From the NCBI GenBank assembly GCA_934351445.1, contig CAKRIZ010000021.1, forward strand, positions 1-32,935: 32,935 bases of DNA, given 5' to 3'. The notes beneath the pieces were generated by a model, which was given only the letters and a program-made list of their open reading frames with translations, made no database searches and was not told the DNA's origin. The stretch comes from an uncultured Eubacterium sp. (GTDB taxonomy: Bacteria > Bacillota > Clostridia > Lachnospirales > Lachnospiraceae). Shown piece after piece: positions 25,353 to 32,935 of this stretch. Position 1 is the first letter of the stretch, and the number at the start of each line of letters is the position of its first letter. The translations under genes and the position numbers were made by a program.

Positions 25353-25637
25353 TTAGATGCGGTGCATTTTTTCAAAAATTTCTTCTTTCTGACACTTAAT
25401 CGCCACACCAATATCATCACCGATCGCATCAAGTGCTGCTGCACAGTCTGCAAACGGAACCTTTGACTGAGACATGTCCACAATCATCATCATGTTGAAG
25501 TAACCGGAAACGATCGTCTGTGAAATATCGAGTACATTGATGCTGTTCTCAGCCAGATAAGTACATACCTTTGCAATGATACCTACGGTATCATGTCCAA
25601 GTACCGTGATGATCGTCTTGTTTCCTGAATTTTCCAT
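25353..25637 (-). CDS. ACT domain protein, UPF0237 type (94 aa)
   Basis: A GcvR-like small protein made almost entirely of one ACT domain, a fold that binds amino acids and other small ligands. The opening TIITVLGHDTVGIIAKVCTYLAENSINVLDISQTIV (in two halves, residues 8-43) is typical of the UPF0237 family, and the second strand region is YFNMMMIVDMSQS. No catalytic domain is attached. It likely regulates or senses a metabolite for its partner PFL/UPF0210 protein directly downstream, a pairing that I recall from streptococci and clostridia. Start follows AGGAGG. The ligand cannot be told from the sequence. Confidence 0.93.
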   Translation of the reverse strand: MENSGNKTIITVLGHDTVGIIAKVCTYLAENSINVLDISQTIVSGYFNMMMIVDMSQSKVPFADCAAALDAIGDDIGVAIKCQKEEIFEKMHRI

Positions 25638-25684
25638 TTTCTTATCCTCCTGTATCGTATCAAAATAGGAATATTCCCTAAGGA

Positions 25685-26482
25685 TTACCAGTAAATCTCC
25701 TGTGACGGAGTATCTCGTTTTGCAACATACATCGGAAAATCCGATCCCTTATACGGATTGTCTCCCAGTGTCACTTCCAATCGCACCGTCTCGTATGCCA
25801 GCTTTTCATAATTATTTTCTTTTGACAGATGTCCCAGAACAACCGCCTCAAAATGATCATGGAGCAGCATACCGAGCAGTCTGCCTGAAGTCTCGTTAGA
25901 TAAGTGTCCACGTTCTCCAAGGATGCGCTGTTTGAGCGGATACGGATAACTTCCCATCTCAAGCATGCGCACATCGTGATTGGCCTCTAACAATAATACA
26001 TGAATTCCCCTCAGTTTGTCTATCAAATATTGATCATATTTTCCAAGATCTGTCACAACTGCTGCCGATCGCTCCCCATGACGGATCACATACATGACAG
26101 GATCCGCTGCGTCATGGGATACATGCATCGGTTCTATCATCAGATCTCCGACTGTAAGCGGCTCATCTGCACGAATCACATGAAACAGTCCCTCATCGAT
26201 CTTTCCGAGTGATGCACATCGGCGGATCGCCTGCAGTGTTCCCTCTGTGCCGTAAATCGGCAGCCCATGCCGTCTGGCCATCACACCCAGTCCCTGAGTA
26301 TGATCCATATGTTCATGGGTAATGAAAATCCCACTGACATCTTCAGGTTTTAACCCGAATTCTTCCATTCCTTCGCGGATACGTTTCCCACTGATGCCTG
26401 CATCAATCAGTATATGGCTATTATCTGAACCAGCAAGAATACAGTTGCCACTGCTTCCGCTGGCAATACTACATAATCTCAT
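25685..26482 (-). CDS. Metallo-beta-lactamase-fold hydrolase, WalJ/YycJ-like (265 aa)
   Basis: A binuclear-metal hydrolase. The start RLCSIASGSSGNCILAG and LIDAGISGKRI are typical of the YycJ/WalJ group, thought to act as a nuclease linked to DNA repair or replication. The metal motif is THEHMDH (H56, H58, D60, H61), followed by MHVSHDAADP, VTDLGKY and the later EANHD and VLGHLSKENN segments. No signal peptide, so it is cytoplasmic. The start is 13 bases after the stop codon of the FtsA-like gene, and its AGGAG overlaps that stop codon. In Bacillus the homologue belongs to the walKR operon; here it is with polA and coaE, which fits a DNA-related role. Confidence 0.88.
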   Translation of the reverse strand: MRLCSIASGSSGNCILAGSDNSHILIDAGISGKRIREGMEEFGLKPEDVSGIFITHEHMDHTQGLGVMARRHGLPIYGTEGTLQAIRRCASLGKIDEGLFHVIRADEPLTVGDLMIEPMHVSHDAADPVMYVIRHGERSAAVVTDLGKYDQYLIDKLRGIHVLLLEANHDVRMLEMGSYPYPLKQRILGERGHLSNETSGRLLGMLLHDHFEAVVLGHLSKENNYEKLAYETVRLEVTLGDNPYKGSDFPMYVAKRDTPSQEIYW

Positions 26483-26495
26483 CTTCTGCCCGCTC

Positions 26496-28784
26496 CTAAC
26501 CTTCTGACCAGCGGATCACTATCTCGTCACCCTCATTTAATGTCTGTGTGTAAAAAGCATCCTTGTCATTAATTTTTGTAATGATCGCTCTTCCACGCGA
26601 ATCGGACAGGTCAAAATCAATATAGTCAAATACATCAATAAATACATACTGCGGTTTTCCACGTAGCACAATCACATCTCCGTTTACGAACACGGCACAA
26701 TCCACCGGTTCTTCCGCTTCTATTTCTGTATTTATTTCTGTATTTTTTTCTGCATCTTCTTTCGTTTTTTGTTCTTCTTTTACTTGTTCTTCTGATTGTT
26801 CTTTCGACTGCTCTTTTGATTGTTCTTTTGATTGTTCTTCTATCGTTTCTCCTGACTTTTCCTGATCGTGCCCTACCGGTTTTTCGCCTGGTTCATTCTC
26901 TTCAGCAGACACTTCTCCGTTCTGCACCGATACCGGCTGCACATTTTCATCCATGGCAGCTACAGGCTCCTCCGGTGTCTGTAGCGGTCTCTGGATCATA
27001 TCTTCCTTTGCTGTACGATAATTCAGCACCGTCCAATCCACGCTGAAATTCTCATAAACCTGTGCATCCATATTTTCCGCACGGTTATTGACCAGTATAT
27101 CTCTCTCCGTATCGACCTCGACATCCATAAACTCTGCAAGCTGCGCCACCGTATAGTAGTTACTGATATTGATATTGTCGCCATCCTGTACTTCATAGTT
27201 CGGCGGCTCCAGCTTGCCATTGACCAGCACAAACCTTGGACAGGTCACCATCTTATGATTGACCTCGAAGCTAAGTGTCGCCGATGTATACTCCTCCAGA
27301 CGCTCTATGGTATATTCCGCATCTTCTCCAACCGTGGAAGGTATGATTTCGATCTCGCAGTTTGGCTCCAGTGGTGTGTTGATGTTGACATCCCTGCCAT
27401 TCATTCTGACAACAGAGGACTCTCCTGCTTCTCCACGAACCATTCGCTGCTTGCCATTCACGGTAAAATTGATTGCCTGTCCCCTGCGTGGAAACAGGTA
27501 GTCATTCGGAAATCCGGCCTGCAATGCAGCATCTACGATCGTCAGCCGGTTATTGTCATACAGCTTAATGCGTTCTCCGTTAAAACGCACCATGATGAAA
27601 CTATTTTTCTGATCGTAATAATTCAGACAGATGCCGACCGGTGTCACGATCAGCGGATCTTTCTCTATGTCAGGCTGCATGAAATCAATCGCCTTGAGCA
27701 CTTCCTCACCGCGCAGTGCCACACGCTCCTGTGGAATATCCAGATCTTCTGACAGATGTTCGACAAATCCATGTACTTTTCCACCACCGCCGACAACAAA
27801 TGTTGCGCTGACCGTCTTGTCGCCATTGAGCTCAATAATCTTTTCTGCTACACCTGAAGCGATCTTTTCGACTACCGGCTCCACCAGTTCCCACACTTCC
27901 TTTGCCGGTACACGGTGTGTAATGCTCATGATATCCTCAAACTCGACTTCATCATCAACCGTTGAAGACCGTTTGATATGCTCTGCCATATTAAAATCTA
28001 CCAGATAATGCTGTACGATCACTTCTGTGATCTCATCCCCGGCAAATGGAATCATGCCATAAGCGATGATGCTGCCGTCCTTTGTAATACAGATATCCGA
28101 TGTACCCGCACCCACATCAACGAGTGCGATATTGAGCATTCGAAAATGTTCCGGGATCGCTACATTGATCGCCGCGATAGGCTCCAAGGTCAGATTGGCT
28201 ACCTCAAGACCTGCAATCGCTACTGCTGCATACAAGCCATCGATAACATCCTCCGGCAAAAAAGTCACGATAATATCCGCGGAGATCATCTCAGCCTTGT
28301 GCCCCTCCAGATTCGAATAGATCTCATCGTTGATATAGTACTTGACAACCGAATAGCCCACACAATAAAAACGATATTTCGTATCGTTTTGCTCACGCAG
28401 GATGTTCTGCGCCTGTTCGACACCGAGCAGCTCCAGCGTGTGGATCATCTCGCCTGTCACAACACTTTCTTCCGGATACTCATAGTCCACATGCGTTGTC
28501 ACGGTTTTCAGCACACGGCCAGCCGCTGCAATACATACGTCTGTCAGCGGCTGTTCAATCATCTCTTCGAGTCTGTTCTTGACCTTCTGTATTGTCTTTC
28601 CGACTTTTCCGATATCATGGATCTGTCCGTCAAGCATCGACCTCGTTCCATGTTCTGTGCTATATTGTGCGATCACATGAAACTTCTCATCCTCATCCCG
28701 ATAGCCAACCGTTCCGACGACATTCCGCGTTCCGATATCCAGACCGAATACCAGTCTCTGATCTTCTATTGTACGTGCGTCCAT
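26496..28784 (-). CDS. FtsA-like actin-fold protein with beta-grasp-like modules (762 aa)
   Basis: Actin/HSP70-fold ATPase of the FtsA/PilM group. Residue numbers count from the ATG at 28784: phosphate-1 loop GLDIGTRNVVGT (about 14), phosphate-2 VDVGAGTSDICI (222), adenosine loop VVGGGGKVHG (330). After the ATPase part (to about 390) come repeated small modules that look like ThiS/SLBB-type beta-grasp units: MVRFNGERIKLYDN to EIEIIPS (398-483), FEVNHKMV and LVNGKLEPPNYEVQDGDNIN (505-545), and a last one VFVNGDVIVLRG to LNEGDEIVIRW (698-759). A low-complexity (SKEQ)n linker (about 650-690) separates them. A start at 28805 is possible, but AGGAG stands seven bases before 28784, two bases after the coaE stop. 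FtsA's usual ~420 aa is greatly exceeded and there is no visible C-terminal membrane helix, so a role in division is uncertain. Confidence 0.85.
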   Translation of the reverse strand: MDARTIEDQRLVFGLDIGTRNVVGTVGYRDEDEKFHVIAQYSTEHGTRSMLDGQIHDIGKVGKTIQKVKNRLEEMIEQPLTDVCIAAAGRVLKTVTTHVDYEYPEESVVTGEMIHTLELLGVEQAQNILREQNDTKYRFYCVGYSVVKYYINDEIYSNLEGHKAEMISADIIVTFLPEDVIDGLYAAVAIAGLEVANLTLEPIAAINVAIPEHFRMLNIALVDVGAGTSDICITKDGSIIAYGMIPFAGDEITEVIVQHYLVDFNMAEHIKRSSTVDDEVEFEDIMSITHRVPAKEVWELVEPVVEKIASGVAEKIIELNGDKTVSATFVVGGGGKVHGFVEHLSEDLDIPQERVALRGEEVLKAIDFMQPDIEKDPLIVTPVGICLNYYDQKNSFIMVRFNGERIKLYDNNRLTIVDAALQAGFPNDYLFPRRGQAINFTVNGKQRMVRGEAGESSVVRMNGRDVNINTPLEPNCEIEIIPSTVGEDAEYTIERLEEYTSATLSFEVNHKMVTCPRFVLVNGKLEPPNYEVQDGDNINISNYYTVAQLAEFMDVEVDTERDILVNNRAENMDAQVYENFSVDWTVLNYRTAKEDMIQRPLQTPEEPVAAMDENVQPVSVQNGEVSAEENEPGEKPVGHDQEKSGETIEEQSKEQSKEQSKEQSEEQVKEEQKTKEDAEKNTEINTEIEAEEPVDCAVFVNGDVIVLRGKPQYVFIDVFDYIDFDLSDSRGRAIITKINDKDAFYTQTLNEGDEIVIRWSEG
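26780..26842 (-). repeat. 12-bp tandem repeats in the FtsA-like gene
   Basis: About four copies of a 12-base unit (plus-strand TTGATTGTTCTT with small changes) encode the SKEQ repeats of the linker. The copies are in frame, so copy number may vary between strains by slippage without breaking the gene. Confidence 0.7.
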
Positions 28785-28785
28785 C

Positions 28786-29388
28786 TCACTTCTCCTCATT
28801 TGCATAAAGCTTCGTTATCTGTTGCAGCACATCATCCATGTCCCGGTCATTATCGATCACTACTGCACAGTGTTGTCTGTACACCTCTTCCGGCAGCTGA
28901 GCTGCAAATATCTGGTCGACCTTCTGTGCGCTATAGCCGCGATCGGTCATCAGGCGTTGTTTCCGCGTCTTTTCCGATGCATATACATACCATAATTCAT
29001 CACACAGTTCATCGTAATGTTCCTCAATCAGCAGCGCAGCTTCCACGATCACGTAATCATAGATTCCGGCCTGGCGTTCCTTTTCCACCTCTCCAAGAAT
29101 ATATTCTTTGACCGCAGGATGCACAATCCCATTGAGCTGTTTCCGCTTTTCTTCATCGGAAAACAATAATTTTGCCAACGCCGGACGGTCTATACTCCCA
29201 TCACTGCGCCAGATGTCATTTCCACTAAATAATCCATGCAGTTTTTTGTAGCACAATGTCCCCGGCTCCATCTGCTCATGTGCGATCTCATCCGCAATCA
29301 GAATACGCACACGGTAAAGCTGCTTCATTGCCTTTAGCACTGTCGTTTTTCCGGCTCCTACTCCGCCGGTCAATCCGATAAATTTCAT
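28786..29388 (-). CDS. coaE: Dephospho-CoA kinase (200 aa)
   Basis: Last step of coenzyme A synthesis: phosphorylates dephospho-CoA at the 3' hydroxyl of ribose. The P-loop is GGVGAGKTT (residues 8-16), followed by the family's LIADEIAHE (Asp in the CoA-binding part), NGIVHPAVKEYI and a LLIEEHYDELCDELWYV lid region. Length is standard. The start follows GGGGA. It lies 14 bases after polA, the common polA-coaE order of Firmicutes, and its stop codon overlaps the ribosome site of the FtsA-like gene. Confidence 0.95.
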   Translation of the reverse strand: MKFIGLTGGVGAGKTTVLKAMKQLYRVRILIADEIAHEQMEPGTLCYKKLHGLFSGNDIWRSDGSIDRPALAKLLFSDEEKRKQLNGIVHPAVKEYILGEVEKERQAGIYDYVIVEAALLIEEHYDELCDELWYVYASEKTRKQRLMTDRGYSAQKVDQIFAAQLPEEVYRQHCAVVIDNDRDMDDVLQQITKLYANEEK

Positions 29389-29402
29389 ATATGTTATCCC
29401 CG

Positions 29403-32069
29403 TTATTTTGCTTCATACCAGTTATGTCCGGTATGCATATCAATCTCTAACGTAACAGCCAGATCAGCCGCATGCTGCATCTCCTGTTCCAGAATCTGTC
29501 TGACCTGCTCCTGCTCCGACAGTTCTGTTTCGATCAGCAGTTCATCATGCACCTGCAGGATCAGTTTTGAGGACAGACCCTCCTCTGCCAGCCGGTCATG
29601 CACGCGGATCATAGCGATCTTGATAATATCTGCTGCCGTTCCCTGAATCGGAGAATTCATTGCAACGCGCTCGCCAAAAGAACGCTGCATAAAATTGCTG
29701 GATGTCAGCTCCGGTACCGGTCTGCGCCTGCCAAACAACGTGACTGCGTAGCCTGTTTCCTTTGCCTGCTTCACCATCTGATCCAGAAATTCCTTGATCT
29801 TCGGATAAGTAGCGAAATACTGTTTGATATACGCTGACGCTTCCTGTCTTGTGATGCCGAGATCCTCTCCCAGTCCAAAGGAACTGATGCCGTATACGAT
29901 ACCAAAATTCACTGCCTTCGCATTTCTCCGCTGCAGATCCGTCACTTCATCAAACGGTATATGGAACACCTGTGATGCAGTGATTCTATGGATATCCTGA
30001 GCCTGACGATACGCATCAATCAGTGTCTGGTCTCCTGACATATGCGCAAGTACACGCAGCTCAATCTGTGAATAATCTGCATCTACAAATACGTGATGCT
30101 CAGCCGGCAAAAATACCTTGCGGATCAGCCTTCCCAGTTCCATACGAATCGGTATATTCTGCAGATTCGGCTCGGTACTGCTCAGCCGCCCGGTCGCCGT
30201 GATCGTCTGCTGGAACGTTGTATGAATGCGTCCGTCAGCCTGAATGCAGCCGGCCAGTCCTTCCGCATAGGTCGACCGTAATTTCGTAAGCTGGCGGTAC
30301 TCCAGTATCTGTGCAACGATCGGATATTCCGGTGCCAGCTTGTCCAACACATCTGCTGCCGTAGAATAACCGGTCTTTGTCTTTTTCCCATAGGGCATAC
30401 CCAGTTTTTCGAACAAAATCACACCTAACTGCTTTGGTGAATTAATGTTGAACTGTTCCCCTGCTTTTGCATAGATTTCCTGTTCCAGTTCGTCAATACG
30501 GCCGGTCAGCTGATCCGAATACTCTTTTAACGCCTGTGCATCAGCGATCATACCGGTCAGTTCCATATCTGCAAGGACAAAGATCAGCGGACGCTCCATC
30601 TGCTCATAGAGTTCTCTCATTCCCTGCTGCTCCAGCTGCATACGCATCGGTTCGAAAACTCTGTAAGCCGTCACCAGTTCATCCTTGATCATCTGATAGG
30701 CACCAGACGTGGCAGTCTCATCTTCCAGAGCTTTTTTCAGGGTCATCCTGCCAATCAAATCTGTCTTTGTGGGACACATCTGATCCAGATAATCCTTTGC
30801 CAGATCCTCATATGGATATTCATGCCGGAGCGGACTCAGCAGATATGCCATGATCTCTGCATCATCGAATTGTGCGCGGCATCGAATCTCTATTCCTTGC
30901 GGATACAGCAATTTGATCTGCGGCTTGAGTCCGATTGTCCGGAGCTGTTTTCCATCCTGAACCCATTGCCGTACGATATCTGTCAGTTGTCCCTCTGTAT
31001 GCAGTCCATCGCAGGCAATCCAGAAAACGGTATCATCTGCCCCACAAAATGCCAATCCTGACACCTCATTCTGATCCAGATACAGCTTAAAAGCCACCTG
31101 TGCCCCGAGTGTATCCAATGCAGCCTGTATCTCATCTGCCTGTGTCAGCACTTTCAACTGACTTTTTGGGGCTGAAGCCTCAGCAGATGATTCCCTCTGT
31201 ACACCGGAAAACCGTGACAGCATGTTCTTAAATTCCAGTTCACGGCACATCGTATAAGCCTCCGGCGTAAACAGATTGTCCAGCCTTGCTTCTTCAAACG
31301 TAAAAGGAATTTCGCAGTCCAGTCTGATCGTTGCCAGATCTTTGCTCATCTGTGCCATATCATAATGCTCGCGCAGTGCCTCGCGCACACGCGTCTGTTT
31401 TATCTCATCTATATGCGCATACGCATTCTCGATGCAGTGGTATTCCACAATCAGCTTTGTCGCACCCTTTTCACCGATGCCCGGCACACCCGGTATGTTG
31501 TCCGAACTGTCACCCATGAGTGCCTTCACATCGATAAATTCCTTTGGTGTGACCTGATACCGCTCCTGCACATCCGCCGCATAATAGTCCTCGATCTCAG
31601 TTCCTGTCTTTTTCGTCTTTGGAATGCGGATCTTGACATGCTCTGTCGCCAGTTGCAGCAGATCACGGTCACCGGACACGACCGAGATGTCCATACCGGC
31701 GCGCTCACCCATACACGACAGCGTACCGAGCAGATCATCTGCCTCCAGTCCAGCCTGCTCAATCACCTTCACACCCATCGCATGCAGCATCTGCTTCATG
31801 AGCGGCACCTGTTCTTTTAATTCCGGCAGCATCGGTTTTCTAGTGCCCTTATAGGCATCGTACATCTGATGGCGAAAAGTCGGGGCGCTCACATCAAATG
31901 CAACGGTCAGATACTGCGGCTGTTCTTCCTCCAGTATCTTAAACAAAATATTTAAAAAGCCGTATACAGCATTCGTATGCTGTCCCTTTGCATTTGTAAG
32001 ATCCGGAATTCCATAAAATGCCCGGTTCAATATGCTGTGTCCGTCAATCAGGACTATCTTCTCTCTCAT
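29403..32069 (-). CDS. polA: DNA polymerase I (888 aa)
   Basis: Gap-filling and Okazaki-fragment processing polymerase. The N-terminal 5'-3' exonuclease (to about 290) has DGHSILNRAFYG, EADDLLGT and the metal-site GDRDLLQL and GDSSDNIPGVPGIGEKGA. The middle region (about 300-460) should be a 3'-5' exonuclease, but the DxE site is replaced by KLYLDQNE and the second site by KPQIKLL, so proofreading is probably lost, as in Taq and Bacillus pol I. The polymerase domain has motif A DADYSQIELRVLA, motif B RRNAKAVNFGIVYG and motif C VHDELLIE. The start codon directly follows the thioesterase stop (TAGATG), with GAGG inside that gene. Confidence 0.97.
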   Translation of the reverse strand: MREKIVLIDGHSILNRAFYGIPDLTNAKGQHTNAVYGFLNILFKILEEEQPQYLTVAFDVSAPTFRHQMYDAYKGTRKPMLPELKEQVPLMKQMLHAMGVKVIEQAGLEADDLLGTLSCMGERAGMDISVVSGDRDLLQLATEHVKIRIPKTKKTGTEIEDYYAADVQERYQVTPKEFIDVKALMGDSSDNIPGVPGIGEKGATKLIVEYHCIENAYAHIDEIKQTRVREALREHYDMAQMSKDLATIRLDCEIPFTFEEARLDNLFTPEAYTMCRELEFKNMLSRFSGVQRESSAEASAPKSQLKVLTQADEIQAALDTLGAQVAFKLYLDQNEVSGLAFCGADDTVFWIACDGLHTEGQLTDIVRQWVQDGKQLRTIGLKPQIKLLYPQGIEIRCRAQFDDAEIMAYLLSPLRHEYPYEDLAKDYLDQMCPTKTDLIGRMTLKKALEDETATSGAYQMIKDELVTAYRVFEPMRMQLEQQGMRELYEQMERPLIFVLADMELTGMIADAQALKEYSDQLTGRIDELEQEIYAKAGEQFNINSPKQLGVILFEKLGMPYGKKTKTGYSTAADVLDKLAPEYPIVAQILEYRQLTKLRSTYAEGLAGCIQADGRIHTTFQQTITATGRLSSTEPNLQNIPIRMELGRLIRKVFLPAEHHVFVDADYSQIELRVLAHMSGDQTLIDAYRQAQDIHRITASQVFHIPFDEVTDLQRRNAKAVNFGIVYGISSFGLGEDLGITRQEASAYIKQYFATYPKIKEFLDQMVKQAKETGYAVTLFGRRRPVPELTSSNFMQRSFGERVAMNSPIQGTAADIIKIAMIRVHDRLAEEGLSSKLILQVHDELLIETELSEQEQVRQILEQEMQHAADLAVTLEIDMHTGHNWYEAK

Positions 32070-32528
32070 CTATTCGTCCTCAACCAATGTGAAAAATTTT
32101 GTATCAAGTTCCGGATACGAACGCTTGAGTGTCAACGGTTTTCCCGACATTGTAAGGAAGCAATGGCTGCTCTGTGCAACCGCACGCAGTTCACCGGTCT
32201 TTTTATCCGTCATCTCATAAACCATCTTCAGCTTGACACCATTATAATGGACGACCTTTGCACTGATCACAACGGTATCGCCAAAGCGCACCATGCTTTT
32301 ATACTCACAATTCACAGACAGAACCGGGCTGATGATCTCCAGTTCTTCCATTTTGTCATATCCAAATCCCATCTGTTCCATCATGTCCATACGCGCTTCT
32401 TCCATCCATCGGATATAGTTGGAATGATGTACAATGCGCATCTGGTCTGTCTCATAATATTTCACATGATGCTCATAGGGCTTCATCTTGATTTTCTCCG
32501 GTTTGTAAACATCTACTCTGGTATCCAT
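32070..32528 (-). CDS. Acyl-CoA thioesterase, hot-dog fold, YbgC/FcbC type (152 aa)
   Basis: 4-hydroxybenzoyl-CoA-thioesterase-like hydrolase of acyl-CoA thioesters. The start region YEHHVKYYETDQMRIVHH with SNYIRWMEEAR gives the family signature, with the likely catalytic Asp in YETDQM, and then the hot-dog strands (VRFGDTVVISAKVV, KMVYEMTDKKTGEL, SHCFLTM). Length is usual. AGAAGG precedes the ATG. The substrate cannot be told. It heads the polA-coaE operon and has a promoter at 32576-32604; its stop codon touches the polA start codon, so polA translation is likely coupled to it. Confidence 0.9.
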   Translation of the reverse strand: MDTRVDVYKPEKIKMKPYEHHVKYYETDQMRIVHHSNYIRWMEEARMDMMEQMGFGYDKMEELEIISPVLSVNCEYKSMVRFGDTVVISAKVVHYNGVKLKMVYEMTDKKTGELRAVAQSSHCFLTMSGKPLTLKRSYPELDTKFFTLVEDE

Positions 32529-32575
32529 TTTTTAAACCTTCTTTCCTAAGCATACTACATAGCTATATAAATTTA

Positions 32576-32604
32576 ATTATGACATACCAGATATAGAATT
32601 TCAA
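32576..32604 (-). promoter_or_regulatory. Promoter of the thioesterase-polA-coaE operon
   Basis: Minus strand TTGAAA (32604-32599), 17-base spacer, CATAAT (32581-32576), about 50 bases before the thioesterase start codon and after the small gene at 32636. Confidence 0.62.
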
Positions 32605-32635
32605 CCGCTGTCTTTTATTTTTCTGCGAGGCTGCC

Positions 32636-32746
32636 CTATGCCACCTCCAAATACTCCAGATAATCATGCTCATCTGCAAATAACATATAAGAGCCATCGA
32701 CATATCCCATATAACCGCCCGCTACATAATATCCTTTTTCCATCAT
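32636..32746 (-). CDS. Small aromatic protein of unknown function (36 aa)
   Basis: A complete short gene: AGGAGGA, a short spacer and a double ATG (32746 and 32743), 36 codons and TAG. The product is rich in Tyr, Gly and acidic residues: a core GYMGYVDGSYMLFADE followed by HDYLEYLE. It has no signal peptide or clear membrane helix and looks like a small compact or complex-bound protein. I recall similar short frames with the GYMG.VDG.YMLFA pattern in Lachnospiraceae genomes, often left unannotated, but cannot name a family. It stands alone between a repeat-rich intergenic region and the thioesterase promoter. The strong ribosome site is the main evidence that it is real. Confidence 0.72.
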   Translation of the reverse strand: MMEKGYYVAGGYMGYVDGSYMLFADEHDYLEYLEVA

Positions 32747-32935
32747 CCGTTCCTCCTGCAATCATGATTACATTGCGCCGCCATCTGATGGTTCTATCCT
32801 ACTAAATATTCAGTCCAATAAAACGGACTTTTTATGTGATAGGAAATTCCTTAATTGTATTTTTAAACGCTAGATTTTGCTTGCAACTACGATTGCAAAC
32901 TAGCAATTGCTTTTGCAAAGGCTTATATTTAAGAT
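32747..32935. other. Intergenic region with TTGCAA repeats and a small hairpin
   Basis: No gene seen. TTGCAA occurs three times (32881, 32893, 32913) with a GCAATTGC palindrome at 32903. A 5-base hairpin with a plus-strand T-run lies at 32812-32833 (AGTCC/GGACT). I find no convincing promoter for the small gene. Repeats at regular half-turn-like spacing could be an operator. Confidence 0.4.

Noticed and set aside
27978..29111. A 377-codon open frame on the plus strand opposite the FtsA-like gene and coaE
   Set aside because: No ribosome site precedes it, and its translation is rich in His, Cys, Ile and Arg, as expected from reading well-supported genes on the opposite strand.
31977..32549. 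A 190-codon plus-strand frame opposite polA and the thioesterase
   Set aside because: Covers two firmly identified genes on the other strand and has no ribosome site.
32812..32833. Plus-strand terminator (AGTCC/GGACT plus T-run)
   Set aside because: Only a 5-base stem and no plus-strand gene to end; kept as a note in the intergenic feature.
1..32935. CRISPR arrays, tRNA or rRNA genes, restriction or toxin-antitoxin systems
   Set aside because: None seen: intergenic gaps are short and hold no regular repeats of CRISPR type, no cloverleaf and no recognisable defence genes.

Overview
The window looks like a chromosomal segment of an anaerobic gut Firmicute, most likely a member of the Lachnospiraceae. 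The evidence is indirect: strong AGGAGG ribosome sites, pyruvate phosphate dikinase next to a dimeric class II glycyl-tRNA synthetase, an E. coli-type (Fe-S labile) dihydroxyacid dehydratase, a stand-alone AICAR formyltransferase paired with an archaeal-type PurO, and a large FtsA-like ATPase beside coaE and polA. All convincing genes lie on the minus strand, so the text follows them from high to low coordinates. I saw no rRNA, tRNA, CRISPR array, complete insertion sequence or T-box.

Right end (32.9 to 25.3 kb): an intergenic stretch with repeated TTGCAA words, a 36-residue small protein with a strong ribosome site, then a promoter and a tightly packed operon: thioesterase, polA, coaE, an FtsA-like actin-fold protein with added beta-grasp-like modules, a WalJ/YycJ-type metallo-beta-lactamase-fold hydrolase and an ACT-domain protein. 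Next (25.3 to 20.4 kb) come a PFL/UPF0210 protein, PurO-type IMP cyclohydrolase, AICAR formyltransferase, tgt and yajC. The two purine enzymes replace the usual bifunctional PurH.

Middle (20.3 to 11.3 kb): an amino-acid operon leuB-ilvD-ilvB-serC-serA-DUF1015-mscS. It covers parts of branched-chain and serine synthesis; ilvN, ilvC, leuACD and serB are not in the window. Then a cold-shock gene with its own promoter and terminator.

Left part (10.8 to 1.06 kb): an M16C peptidase (TTG start), era, a yqzL-like small gene, recO, a lipoprotein, glyS and ppdK. The M16C gene, the lipoprotein and ppdK have visible promoters, and ppdK has a structured leader.

Left end (1 to about 1.06 kb): right after the ppdK stop the content changes to accessory DNA of the kind found in integrative conjugative elements: the 3' end of an unknown reading frame, two terminators, a DUF6075-type gene, an overlapping charged small gene, and the start of another gene leaving the window. 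The main points for follow-up are this junction with its nested hairpin, the 36-residue protein, the split PurH/PurO pair, DUF1015 in the serine operon, the PFL/ACT pair, and the FtsA-like fusion.
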